Source: Neostapfia colusana (Eukaryota > Streptophyta > Magnoliopsida > Poales > Poaceae). Taken from it: a DNA stretch of 64,000 nt. The stretch covers positions 32,183,760 to 32,247,759 of the forward strand of contig JASWHV010000010.1 of the NCBI GenBank assembly GCA_030760725.1. The letters are read 5' to 3'. The notes beneath the pieces are model-generated. The model ran no database searches, was not told where the DNA came from, and saw only the letters and a list, made by a program, of their open reading frames with translations. Both the position numbers and the translations under genes were made by a program. Below are positions 10,076 through 19,359 of the stretch, piece after piece (the first letter of the stretch is position 1; every line of letters starts with the position of its first letter).

Positions 10076-12502
10076 TGTGAGGGCCTCAGTTTTTGACACC
10101 CATTTGCAGTGTTCATCACCACACCACACACCTCAGTTGAGGAAGAATGATGAACACAAATGAAGAGCAAGTAACAATTATCAACATGCTCATTAGAGAA
10201 CAAACTTACACATTGCAAAAGTGGTATTTCCCACATGTGATATAGATGGGCTGGACATATGAAAACTCCTACACTTTGCTAAGGATGTCCATGCCAAGTT
10301 TCACCCAAATTCAAAACCTTTTTGAGGTCATTTTGGGTATAGATAGGAAGAGGGCAGTTTGAAACCATATTCAAATTCAAACTGTTCTTATACCATGAAT
10401 TTAAAAGTGGAAGGCATATTCTTACTCAGCACATTTTTGTGAGCTCACACACCAATTTTCACTCCATTTGGAGTTGATCTTGACATGAGCTAAGGGGGAG
10501 AAATTCAAACTTTATTTGAATTTCAAACTGAACTTGTGCTGAAATTCATTCAAACCAAACCTCATTTGAACTTTGATCAATTCAAATGGCTCATTGGTGA
10601 ATAATTTGAATTGCCAAGGGTAGTATGGGGTTCACTGTTTACAACAGTGATTAGGAGTAAATTTCAGAGCTTAAAATGGGGGGTGGGACCCACATGTCAG
10701 CCTCTACTTCAACACAAACCGACTGAAACGCAGCTCCATCGGTTCCCGGGTGCAGTGTGCGCGCGCCACCGAGGGGGCAGCCGGCGCCAGCTCCTGCTGC
10801 GCGCCCCAAGCCGGGGACCAGTCACCGGGCTACTTATCCCCTCCCCGGCGTGCTTCAGTCGCCCATTCCCCGAGCTGCCGACGTGCACGACCTGTTCTTC
10901 CACTGCCATCGCCGCCGCTCGAGCTCATGCTTGATCAAGCCGATCACTCGCGAGCACAGTCTCCTCCACAGAAAAACGGCACCAAGAGGTCGTGAGCAAC
11001 CTCCTAGACCCCGTGTTGTCCAGTGAGCAAGCGACCTCGAGCTGTACGAGCCATTTCTCCGGCGAGCCGAACATCGCCGCCGATCGGGCTCCCGTGGACA
11101 GCACGGCACAGCCGTTGTCATGTCCTCTTCTCTACACAAGAAAGGTGTGTGATTGTATGTAGATGGAGTAACCGAAAGCCGTTTGGCGATTGATCAACCC
11201 TCGGCCAAGAATTTCCAAATTTACTCTTGATCAGTTCATAAGTACCGAGCTCACCTTCGGGGGAAATTCATGCTCTATGCCCGAGGGTTGGACGAGCTTG
11301 TTACCTAGTAGCTTCTACGCACGATAGCGCCCACGCTCGAACTGGAATTAGAGAAAACCATCTTGAATCGGCCATGATATGGCTGTTTTCCCCGCCGCCA
11401 TGGCTGAACACCTCGGCTCACCGTCGAGAGCATAGTTGCCGGCATTTCTAGCTTCCACCCAGCCCTGGTTCGTGTTTCCCATGCTCTACTGATGCTCTCC
11501 AACCGATTTCCGGTCGATTTGGTGCACAGGAGAGCGGGACCGACCTCACCGGAACCCTAGCAGGTGCTGTCATCGGTGCGCACGGGTTTCCAGTCATCGC
11601 CGGCGGCCGGCGACCCCACCATCGAGTCCAGGGGGTCAGTAAAGGGGCAGGCGGCAAGTTTCGGGCCGGGGGGTGGCCGGAACTCAGTTCCGGCGAGGGT
11701 CGCCGGAGATCGCCGCCGCCGTGCAGTTGGCGCGAGGAGGGAGACGACGCACTGTGTGCAGGGCCCACAAGCCAGAGTTTAAACTTTTTCCCGAATTTCA
11801 GTTTCAGTTCAAACTTCAAATCCTTATAACTTGGGCTAGAAAGCTCCAAATTGAGTGAACCAAAATTTTGCTGGATTCAGCTCTCCGAGTACTTTCCAGC
11901 AAATCAAGTTTCACTTCATGAAAACCATTAATTTTCCAGAATTAATTCCTTAAAGTTTAAACTTGTAGGAATTTTTAACTGGAGAATCCTTTGAAGGAAA
12001 ATCCTGAAATTTTGCTGAGATGTTCACCAAAATATCCTTGAACTACCATAAAAATTTCAGATCCATTTGAGCTCATTTAATACACCTAATGGTGTGATTA
12101 GTGAAACTGTTCCAGAGAAAATAGAAAATGTTCAGAAACATTTTCAGAATTTTCTCTGAAATTGTTTAGCTCATATCTTTAGTTAGAGACTTCCAAATTA
12201 AGTGAGACCAACTCCATTAGAACCCTCTGAAAATCTAGTTTTCAGAAAGTCATAGTTTGTCTCATGAAAATTCCTAGAACACCGTAAGAGTTCTAATTAA
12301 GGTCAAGGACATAATTATTTGTGGAGGGCTCAAATGAGCTTTGCTGCAACTAAAACTTGACCAGGTCTCTGTTTAGGTTGTAACCAAGCCACAGTAAAAG
12401 TTTCACAGTTATTAGGTCTATCTAGCAAAGGTTATAGACTTCACAACTTCAAACTTAATACAAATGCATTAAATTAATACATGTATTGTTTCTATCATGT
12501 AG

Positions 12503-12583
12503 TCGCTAAGGTCGAGGAGGAACCCGAAGTCCTAGACTTCGTTACTCCGGAGGAACAGCTAGCCTACGACCAAGAGCAGCAAG
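12503..12583 (+). other. Exon-like acidic segment in B1 LTR1 (module exon 1)
   Basis: Eighty-one nucleotides (27 codons, phase 1 to phase 1) after the acceptor-like TCTATCATGTAG, ending CAGCAAG|GCAAGC, a GC-type donor. The peptide is strongly acidic (EEEPEVLDFVTPEEQ). It is identical by eye to the B2 copy although the bases just outside differ. An in-frame ATG at 12481 reads through the acceptor into this segment. Other copies are at 39183-39263 and 50425-50505. Its exon 2 lies beyond the B2 insertion at 29101-29189. Confidence 0.5.
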
Positions 12584-12592
12584 GCAAGCTCC

Positions 12593-12597
12593 GGTTT
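12593..12597 (+). repeat. Target-site duplication GGTTT, left copy (B2)
   Basis: GGTTT precedes the B2 5' LTR and recurs at 28032-28036 directly after its 3' LTR. The interrupted LTR1 then continues with GCATTAACC, as in the uninterrupted copies. Confidence 0.96.
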
Positions 12598-13353
12598 TGT
12601 AAGGGCCTCAGTTTTTGACACCCATTTGCAGTGTTCATCCCCACACCACACACCTCATTTGAGGAAAAATGATGAACACAAATAAAGAGCAAGTAACAAT
12701 TATCAACATGCTCATTAGGGAACAAACTCACACATTGCAAAAGTGGTACTTCCCACATGTGATATAGATGGGCTGGACATATGAAAACTCCTACACTTTG
12801 CCAAGGATGTCCATGCCAAGTTTCACCCAAATTCAAAACATTTTTGAGGTCATCTTGGGTGTAGATAGGAAAGGGGCAGTTTGAAAACATATTCAAATTC
12901 AAACTGTTTTCACCCACTGAATTTAAAAGTGGAAGGCATATTCTTGCTCAGCACATTTTTGTGAGCTCACACACCAATTTTCACTCCATTTGGAGTTGAT
13001 CTTGACATGAGCTAAGGGGGAGAAATTCAAACTTTATTTGAATTTCAAACTGCACTTGTGCTGAAATTCATTCAAACCAAACCTCATTTGAACTTTGATC
13101 AATTCAAATGGCTCTTGGGTGAATAATTTGAGTTGCCAAGGGTAGAATAGGGTTCACTGTTTACCACAGCTGTTAGGAATAAATTTCAGAGGTTAAAAGA
13201 GGAGTGGGACCCACATGTCAGCCTCAGCCTCAAAGCAAACCGACTGAACCACAGTTCAGTCGGTTCCCGGCTGTTGTGCGCGCGCGCCACCGAAGGGGCC
13301 GGCCGGCGCCAGCTCCTGCTGCGTGCCCCAAGCCGGAGGCCAGCCGGCCGAGC

Positions 13354-13361
13354 TATTTATT
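13354..13361 (+). promoter_or_regulatory. TATA-like box of B2 5' LTR
   Basis: TATTTATT after a GC-rich stretch, followed by a pyrimidine-rich sequence. The B1 LTRs have only CTACTTATCC at this place, a weaker match. Assigned by motif and position. Confidence 0.45.
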
Positions 13362-15150
13362 CCCTCCCCGGCGTGCCTCAGTCACCATTTCCCCGAGCTA
13401 CCGACGTGCGCGACTGCTTTTCCCACTGCCATCGCCGCCGCTCGAGTTCCTGCTTGATCAAGCCGATCGCAGCTCCCTCTTTCCATTCCAAGGTCCCAGC
13501 AAGGTACTAGCAACCATCCTCCATCCTTCCCATTGATAGAAATCGATTGAAACCGAGTGATATCGGCTGTGCCGAAAGATCAAACTCGGAACTGGAAACC
13601 GCCGCACCTCGGGCTCTCGTGGACAGCCCAACCTGGGCGTTGTCACGCCCGAGCCAAGGCACCCTTGGACGCGCAAGTGATCGGTGCTGCTCATCCCCGA
13701 GCCACAGCTCGAGTGGCTGCTCACCGGCGGCGAATTTCCACTTTTCCCCTTTCTGTGTGCAGAACGACCCTCGGGTACGATTCTGTTTAATTCGTGCTCT
13801 AGAAAGGATTAGAGGGCCTCAGGCCACTCCCACACGAACTAGACACGGTGACGCACAAGTTGCCTTCACAACTCTGGGCCGGAGAACTTCTGTGCCCGGC
13901 GTAATTCAAGGTCTACTAATGGCGGAACGCACGGGGGGTATCGGGCGCACGGTGAGGACCTATTTCGGGCCTTCCCCGAGCTGCCCCGAGTTCATGTCGA
14001 CCTTCTCTGAGGTCCACTGATGCTCCCCGACCGGTTTCCCAAGTAGCTGAGGCACTAGGAGCATCAGCCGACATGGCCGAAGTCGTTCCGATATGGCGGC
14101 TCGTCGCCGACCATGCTCCGGCCGTTGTCATGAGCAGCTGACCCTCGGATCATGTTCCCCAAGTAAAAGTAGGCAGGGGCGGCCAGAATCAAGAAGTTTG
14201 AAGCTGTACAGCAGCCGGCGGCGAGCTCTCCGGCGAGGTCCCTCGGCGGCGGAGCGCGGGTGTCGCGAGGTTGAAGAAGGGGGTGGACCCCAGCTGTCAG
14301 CGGCCGATATTTTGAATCGGGATCCGGCTGCGGCCGGGATCGGGTGTGCTGGCGCGCAAAAGCCTTGTGGGCCGCGGTGTGCTGTCGCTTCGGCGTGCGA
14401 CGCGTGTCTCCTGGGCCCACGCGCGAGTTTAAACTTTTCCCCGATTTTCAGATTTCCTTCAAACTTCAAATCCTTATAACTTTGGCTAGAAAGCTCCAAA
14501 TTGAGTGAACCAAATTTTGCTGGATTCAGCTCTTTGAGTACTTTCCAGAAAATCAAGTGTCACTTCATGAGATTCCTTAATTCTCCAGAATTAATTCCTT
14601 AAAGTTTAAACTGTTAGGAATTTTAACTGGAGAATCATTTGGAGGAAAATCCTGAAATTTTGCTGAGATGTTCACCAAAATATCCTTGAACTACCATAAA
14701 AATTTCAGATCCATTTGAGCTCATTTAGTCCACCTAATGGTGTGATTAGTAAAACTGTTCCAGAGAAAATAGAAAATGTTCAGAAACATTTTCAGAATTT
14801 TCTCTGAAATTGTTTAGCTCATATCTTTAGTAGAGACTTCCAAATTAAGTGAGACCAATTCCCTTAGAACCCTCTGAAAATCTAGTTTTCAGAAAGTCAT
14901 AGTTTGTTTCATGAAAATACCTAGAACACCCTAAAAGCCTTTAATTAAGGTCAAGGACATAATTATTTGTGGAGGGCTCAAATGAGCTTTGCTGCAACTA
15001 AAACTTGACCAAGTCTCTGTTTAGGTTGTAACCAAGCCACAGTAAAAGTTTCACAGTCATTAGGTCTATCTAGTAAAGGTTATAGACTTCACAACTTCAA
15101 AGTTAATACAAAAGCATTTAATTAATACATACATTGTTCTTATCATGTAG

Positions 15151-15231
15151 TCGCTAAGGTCGAGGAGGAACCCGAAGTCCTAGACTTCGTTACTCCGGAG
15201 GAACAGCTAGCCTACGACCAAGAGCAGCAAG
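15151..15231 (+). other. Exon-like acidic segment in B2 5' LTR (module exon 1)
   Basis: Same 81-nt segment as in the B1 LTRs, following TCTTATCATGTAG and ending before GCAAGCC. The in-frame ATG of the B1 copies is absent (ACATACATTG), so if translated here it needs an upstream exon. The second copy is at 26540-26620. Confidence 0.5.
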
Positions 15232-16322
15232 GCAAGCCCCGGTTTGCATTAACCATTTTATAAATTTTTATTGTTTTGAGCACATACTTGTTTTCTTTAT
15301 GTTGTGCATCAGAGTCTTGTTTGGAAACCCCACTGCATAGCCAAGAAAACCATGGGTTGGGGTTTAGGATTGCAAACCCCGTTAGCCACTGCATTGCTAG
15401 GATAGAGTAGGATTCGGTACAAGTCGAGTAGTTGGAACTACTCGCGAGAATAGGCTAGAGGCACATTGCTCGGGTAGAGATAGCACATGATACACATGGC
15501 AAGAAAATGAGACCGAGCGGAGAGTAAGGGCAGCAGGACTTTGGGGCCTGTGTGCTGTAGCTCCGCTTGTGTCGATTGAGGACCGAGCCGTGTGCGGGCC
15601 TGTTGAACAAGCTAGAACAGTACCGAAGACCTACCGGCTATATGGGAACCGGGAAACTGATGTAACTCGGGTAGCTGGGTATTGAGGCATTGCCCGTCGT
15701 TCAGAGGGTAGGTTGAGAGCTCGAGGTGTAAATCAGCTGGCGGCACAGAGATGCGCGTGCAGGGACCTCTTGCTCGGGACGATGGGACCGGTTCAATATT
15801 TGGCTAACGGGTGAAAGGTAGTCGCGTACGGCGTCCGTGATGGTTGTTGTAGGCAACATCGAGTACGGGCGTACGTGACGGGTTGTTCGGGTAACCCTGC
15901 AGGTGTAAATCGATTATAATCGCCGTCCCTCGCGGTCAGTGAGTACCACTTGTTCACTGTACCGTGACGTAGAAAGAACAGGCTAGTTACATGTTAAAAT
16001 GTTGCTGATTGAAAGTTGGATATTGATTGTTAATGATATGTTGTAGCTTAGTGCTAACTAAAGTTCTTTTCAACTTTGGGCAAAGTACATGAGAGAAATG
16101 CGTTTCTTGTTTGATTGCGGCTCTCTCATGTGCCTTAGCGTAAAGTTCTCCACAACCTGCTGCTAAAACTTGAAAGTAAGGTTCTACTAATTAGGCGAGT
16201 CCTTGCAAATGATTTTTACCTCATGCAACCCATCACCCTCATGTAGAAGTTTCATGTTTAGGTGAGACGGGTCAGACTTGCTGAGCCTTCGTGCTCACTG
16301 CTTGTGTTTGAAGCTTTTGCAG

Positions 16323-16411
16323 GGTTCTATGAGGAAGGGACTCCCGAAGAGGAGACGGAACCCCAGGAGGGGAACCCCGTCGAGTGGGAGTCGTGCACGC
16401 CGCAGAGTTAG
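16323..16411 (+). other. Exon-like acidic terminal segment in B2 5' LTR (module exon 2)
   Basis: It follows GAAGCTTTTGCAG, a strong 3' splice-site sequence. With one base from exon 1 it gives 30 in-phase codons ending in TAG, very acidic (FYEEGTPEEETEPQEGNP). The interval from the GC donor (15232) is 1091 nt. Equivalent segments are at 27712-27800, 29101-29189, 40342-40430 and 51597-51685; all have the same frame and stop. Confidence 0.5.
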
Positions 16412-16515
16412 TGTGCGAGTGTGCTAGCAAGGACACGTTCGAGGGCTGAACGTGCACTTGATGCTTAGTCTACGCCCGCGAGTGTGGACTAAACTTATTT
16501 TGATGTAAACATGTT

Positions 16516-16538
16516 AATAAACTTGTTTATGTAATAAA
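16516..16538 (+). promoter_or_regulatory. Poly(A) signals near 3' end of B2 LTR
   Basis: Two AATAAA hexamers (16516-16521 and 16533-16538) lie about 110-125 bp before the LTR end. They would define a long R region if the TATA-like box at 13354 is used. Confidence 0.5.
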
Positions 16539-16642
16539 GCTTCCGCTTCCGCTTTGTACCTTTGACGTGTGTTATACGGTGTTGTGCAACGCAGCACCCC
16601 TCAGCGTGATCCTGGCTCGACAGGACCAGTGGGGTCGTGTCA

Positions 16643-18142
16643 GCGTGGTATCAGAGCTCGCTTGAGGTTTAACACAGTACAAAGGTCTTCTTTTTCAAAA
16701 ATCCAGTGAGGAACGAGTTAGTAGCCCGTATAAGGATGTTATTAGTATATAGAAAGTGGCTTATTAACTTATTTGTTATGTCGGAAAATCGTGCATCTCG
16801 GGACGTTCATGTCTTGGGGGGTGCACGTAAGCGCTGTCCACCAGTGCGCACAAGCTGAAGGGTGGAGCCCCACGGGTGGCAGGTAACCCGACCCGCTTTG
16901 ATATCCTCTACGACTCTTCATGTCGTTTGGGGTATTCGAGCAACGTCTGTCCCTGGCGTGCGTGGTGCAACATGGGAGACCCCGTCACGTGGTCTGAAAC
17001 GTGAACACGTAACTCAAGGCGTGTTTGGCTTGAGAACATCCGGGCGAGTGATGACGGCCGGGTGTACAAACTGTATGGATTCCGGGCTCGGTGTGCAGCC
17101 GAGTCTGATGATTGTTTGAGTTTCTGCAGGTAGCCTTACCACGAAACGGTAGACGTGTAGCATCCGTGTGCGAGTGACGAGTAGTGCCACTGAACTAACG
17201 AAGCCGGCTAAATCCGGTATAGGTTTTTCCTTTGTGAGGACGTAGTACCGACATAATCTGGTGACGCCTCGACGTCACACCCAACTAAATGAACAACTTC
17301 ATTTAAAAACTTGAAGGTTTTGATCCAAAGTAGTAAAACTTGATGTAACTCCTTCCCTTGAACAGGATATTCAAAGTTAATAAATTTTCAACTTATAGGA
17401 TGTTAAGGACAGAGCACTCTGTTTTCAGCTAAATCAAGGCTGAAGTTAATCAGAGGTTAGAGGTTGAGTTCTTTCGAGGTTGGGGTCGTATGATACATTT
17501 CTGGAAAGCTTTGGAGGAGCTTTACAACTTTTCTGTTGAGTTCCAGAGGTGTTTCATCCCTTAACCACTCGAAAAATGCAGTAGAGTTGAAACTGTCCAG
17601 AAAACAGGACGGAGCAAAGACTCTCTGTAGACTCTCTGTAAATTAAGCATAACTTCCTGCATAAAAATCCAAAAATAGAAAATGAGGTGGTTCTGGGAAG
17701 CTTATGAGATGGGTTACAACTTTGTAACAGAAAGTTTTGTCAGATTAGGAACAGAATTAACTGGAATTCTTGGATCAAATCAGTACCTAAGGCAGGGAGG
17801 TGCTGTCCAATTGTTCCCAGAAATTCTGTTAACTTTGACATCTCATAACTTTTGAACCAGAGCAGATCTTAGGCCAACCAAATACTTTCTGGAAAGCTAT
17901 TGAAGTTAACTTTAACTTTGATGTTGAGCTCCAGGACTGGTTTTGCTTTTAACCTGGCCTAAATCAGATTGATATGGAAACTGGTCAGGGCTGTCATGGG
18001 AACAGCAGATCAGCAGTCAAATTTGTTTAAAAATTTGAACTATGTTTCCAAGTGTTAAGGGTTCAATGACATATCTTATGTTATAACTCAATGGTTTACT
18101 GTTTAAATAAATATTTGACATTTCTCAAATATATTTTTACAG
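16643..18142 (+). other. B2 untranslated leader between primer site and ORF0
   Basis: About 1.5 kb with no convincing gene. The first 650 bp are mixed in composition; 17280-18140 is AT-rich and low in ORFs. It ends in CAAATATATTTTTACAG directly before the ORF0 ATG, a 3' splice-site-like sequence. An 85-codon GTG-start frame at 16862 recurs in the B1 copies but shows no protein-like features. Confidence 0.7.
16646..16659 (+). promoter_or_regulatory. Primer binding site of B2 (tRNA-iMet)
   Basis: TGGTATCAGAGCTC starts three bases after the LTR end (TGTCA gcg). It is the standard initiator-tRNA-Met primer site. Confidence 0.95.
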
Positions 18143-19087
18143 ATGGCAGCAGATAAACGGTTGGAGAACGGGTGGGTAGTTTCCCACTGCTCTGACCGTA
18201 GCGGCTACCCGGGAGCATTGTGGCTAATGCTCCAATATTTCGGGTACAACCAGATGCCGCAATACTTCGCCAAGGAAGAAGGCGAAGAGGGGAACAAGAC
18301 GTGGACGATCCATGTCGAGGTTCCTGCAGGGCCTACGCCACCCGGTTGGGTGCCATTCACCGTCACGGTGAGAGGAAGACAACCGGAAGGGATGTGGCAA
18401 GTGGCAGCCCGTGACACTATGTCACGTTTCTGCCAACTACACGTACAGGCTATGGAGGGAACTCCATACGCACTCGTTCCGGTGGAGGGACGAGCTCAGC
18501 ATGTGTGGGAAGAGAGGTACCTAGAGGCAACAAACCCGAGTTGCCCAAGGTACAACCCCGCGGAGGCAAATCTCAGCCTCCAAATGAGGGCGGGAAACGC
18601 TGTGATGGACAGCCAAGCTGTTCATACGGAGCATCTCGCCACCAAGCTCAAGGAGAGCACAAGCCGTGGAGATCATTTTGAGAGTGCTCACAGTGCACTC
18701 CGCAATGTGCTCCTTCCGACGATCAAGCGACTGAATGAACAACACAATCAGTTGCGTCGTCTGAAGAAGGCAAAGAAGAAGAGCCGTGTTGACATTGCGG
18801 CGTTGCAAGAGCTGGTGCAGACCCTAACCCAGCAGAATGAGGACCTTGCTCAAGAGCGGGACGACGCTATTGAGGAAGGACAAGGCTGGGAAGAGGACTA
18901 CAACCAGGCTATGGACGAGGTGCATGCATTGCAGGACCTCGTGCCCCCGGTATTGGGCGTACCGGTAGTCTTGGGTCTTCCAGCCATGGGAGAACCTGGA
19001 ATGGGAGAAGTGGTGGTAGACCCCGAGCCACCAGCAGAGGTACCGGAGGAGGACGACCCACAGGAGGTCGAGTTCTACTCCGAGTAG
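18143..19087 (+). CDS. B2 ORF0: extra protein encoded upstream of gag
   Basis: An intact 314-codon ORF lies between the leader and gag. The ATG directly follows TTTTTACAG, so the start is well placed for a spliced message. Residues 1-125 form a Trp/Tyr-rich globular-looking region (GYNQMPQYFAKEE, WTIHVEVPAG, GMWQVAARDTMSRFC). Residues about 150-260 look like a long coiled coil with a basic patch (RRLKKAKKKSR). The C-terminus is Pro-rich, then strongly acidic (EEDDPQEVEFYSE). No retroviral enzyme motif is visible. Extra ORFs at this place are known in some grass Tekay/Del elements, but their function is unknown. A chaperone, RNA-binding or regulatory role is a guess. It is followed by a 272-bp gap and gag-pol in the same direction. 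Confidence 0.88.
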   Translation: MAADKRLENGWVVSHCSDRSGYPGALWLMLQYFGYNQMPQYFAKEEGEEGNKTWTIHVEVPAGPTPPGWVPFTVTVRGRQPEGMWQVAARDTMSRFCQLHVQAMEGTPYALVPVEGRAQHVWEERYLEATNPSCPRYNPAEANLSLQMRAGNAVMDSQAVHTEHLATKLKESTSRGDHFESAHSALRNVLLPTIKRLNEQHNQLRRLKKAKKKSRVDIAALQELVQTLTQQNEDLAQERDDAIEEGQGWEEDYNQAMDEVHALQDLVPPVLGVPVVLGLPAMGEPGMGEVVVDPEPPAEVPEEDDPQEVEFYSE

Positions 19088-19359
19088 GGGGTTACGGTTG
19101 CCAAGTAGGGCAGCTAGGGTAGCGTAACCCAACTTTTGTAATCGGTGACATGTCGTGTAGACAGTAGCGTATGTATAGGTAGTGACGACATGAGCACGAC
19201 TTCTCGGAGATCCGAGAATAATGTATCTTGTATAAAGTTTATGCTTTATCAATATATGTGAATGTTGTGCAAGTTAATCATGCGTCGCTTCAATACTTAC
19301 TCCTGTTTATGGAATTTTGAGTAAGACATGTGCTAATTGCTGCTGTGTTGAATTTCAGA
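19088..19359 (+). other. B2 gap between ORF0 and gag with splice-acceptor-like end
   Basis: A 272-bp AT-rich spacer with no ORF. It ends GTTGAATTTCAG, one base before the gag ATG, a good 3' splice-site sequence. This suggests gag-pol is also translated from a spliced RNA rather than by reinitiation after ORF0. Confidence 0.65.

Larger units (their letters stand above)
10076..12597 (+). repeat. B1 array first LTR, left part (LTR1)
   Basis: It begins TGTGAGGGCCTCAG and aligns along its whole length with the LTRs at 36759 and 47999. It stops at CCGGTTT where B2 is inserted, and resumes at 28037. It holds a GC-rich middle (about 10700-11760) and AT-rich ends. It carries many bases not shared by the other two LTRs, unlike its right part. 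Confidence 0.95.
12598..16642 (+). repeat. B2 5' LTR (4045 bp)
   Basis: TGTAAGGGCC..GTCGTGTCA, same length as the 3' copy. It is AT-rich to about 13190, GC-rich 13200-14420, then mixed. It contains a TATA-like box (13354-13361), the exon-like module (15151-15231 and 16323-16411) and poly(A) signals AATAAA at 16516 and 16533. The GC-rich middle is only patchily alignable to the B1 LTRs, while both ends are highly similar. Confidence 0.97.

Noticed and set aside
13547..14020. 157-codon ORF in the B2 LTR (again at 24936), and other 60-157 codon ORFs in the GC-rich LTR middle
   Set aside because: They repeat only because LTRs are duplicated, overlap in several frames and strands, show no domain, and are not kept in the B1 LTRs.
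16862..17119. 85-codon frame in the B leader (also 29639 and 40880)
   Set aside because: GTG start, no protein-like features, lies in a leader that is conserved at DNA level as a whole.
18824..19252. 142-codon minus-strand ORF opposite the ORF0 3' end (also 31599 and 42840)
   Set aside because: Shadow of the ORF0 coiled coil on the other strand; no support.
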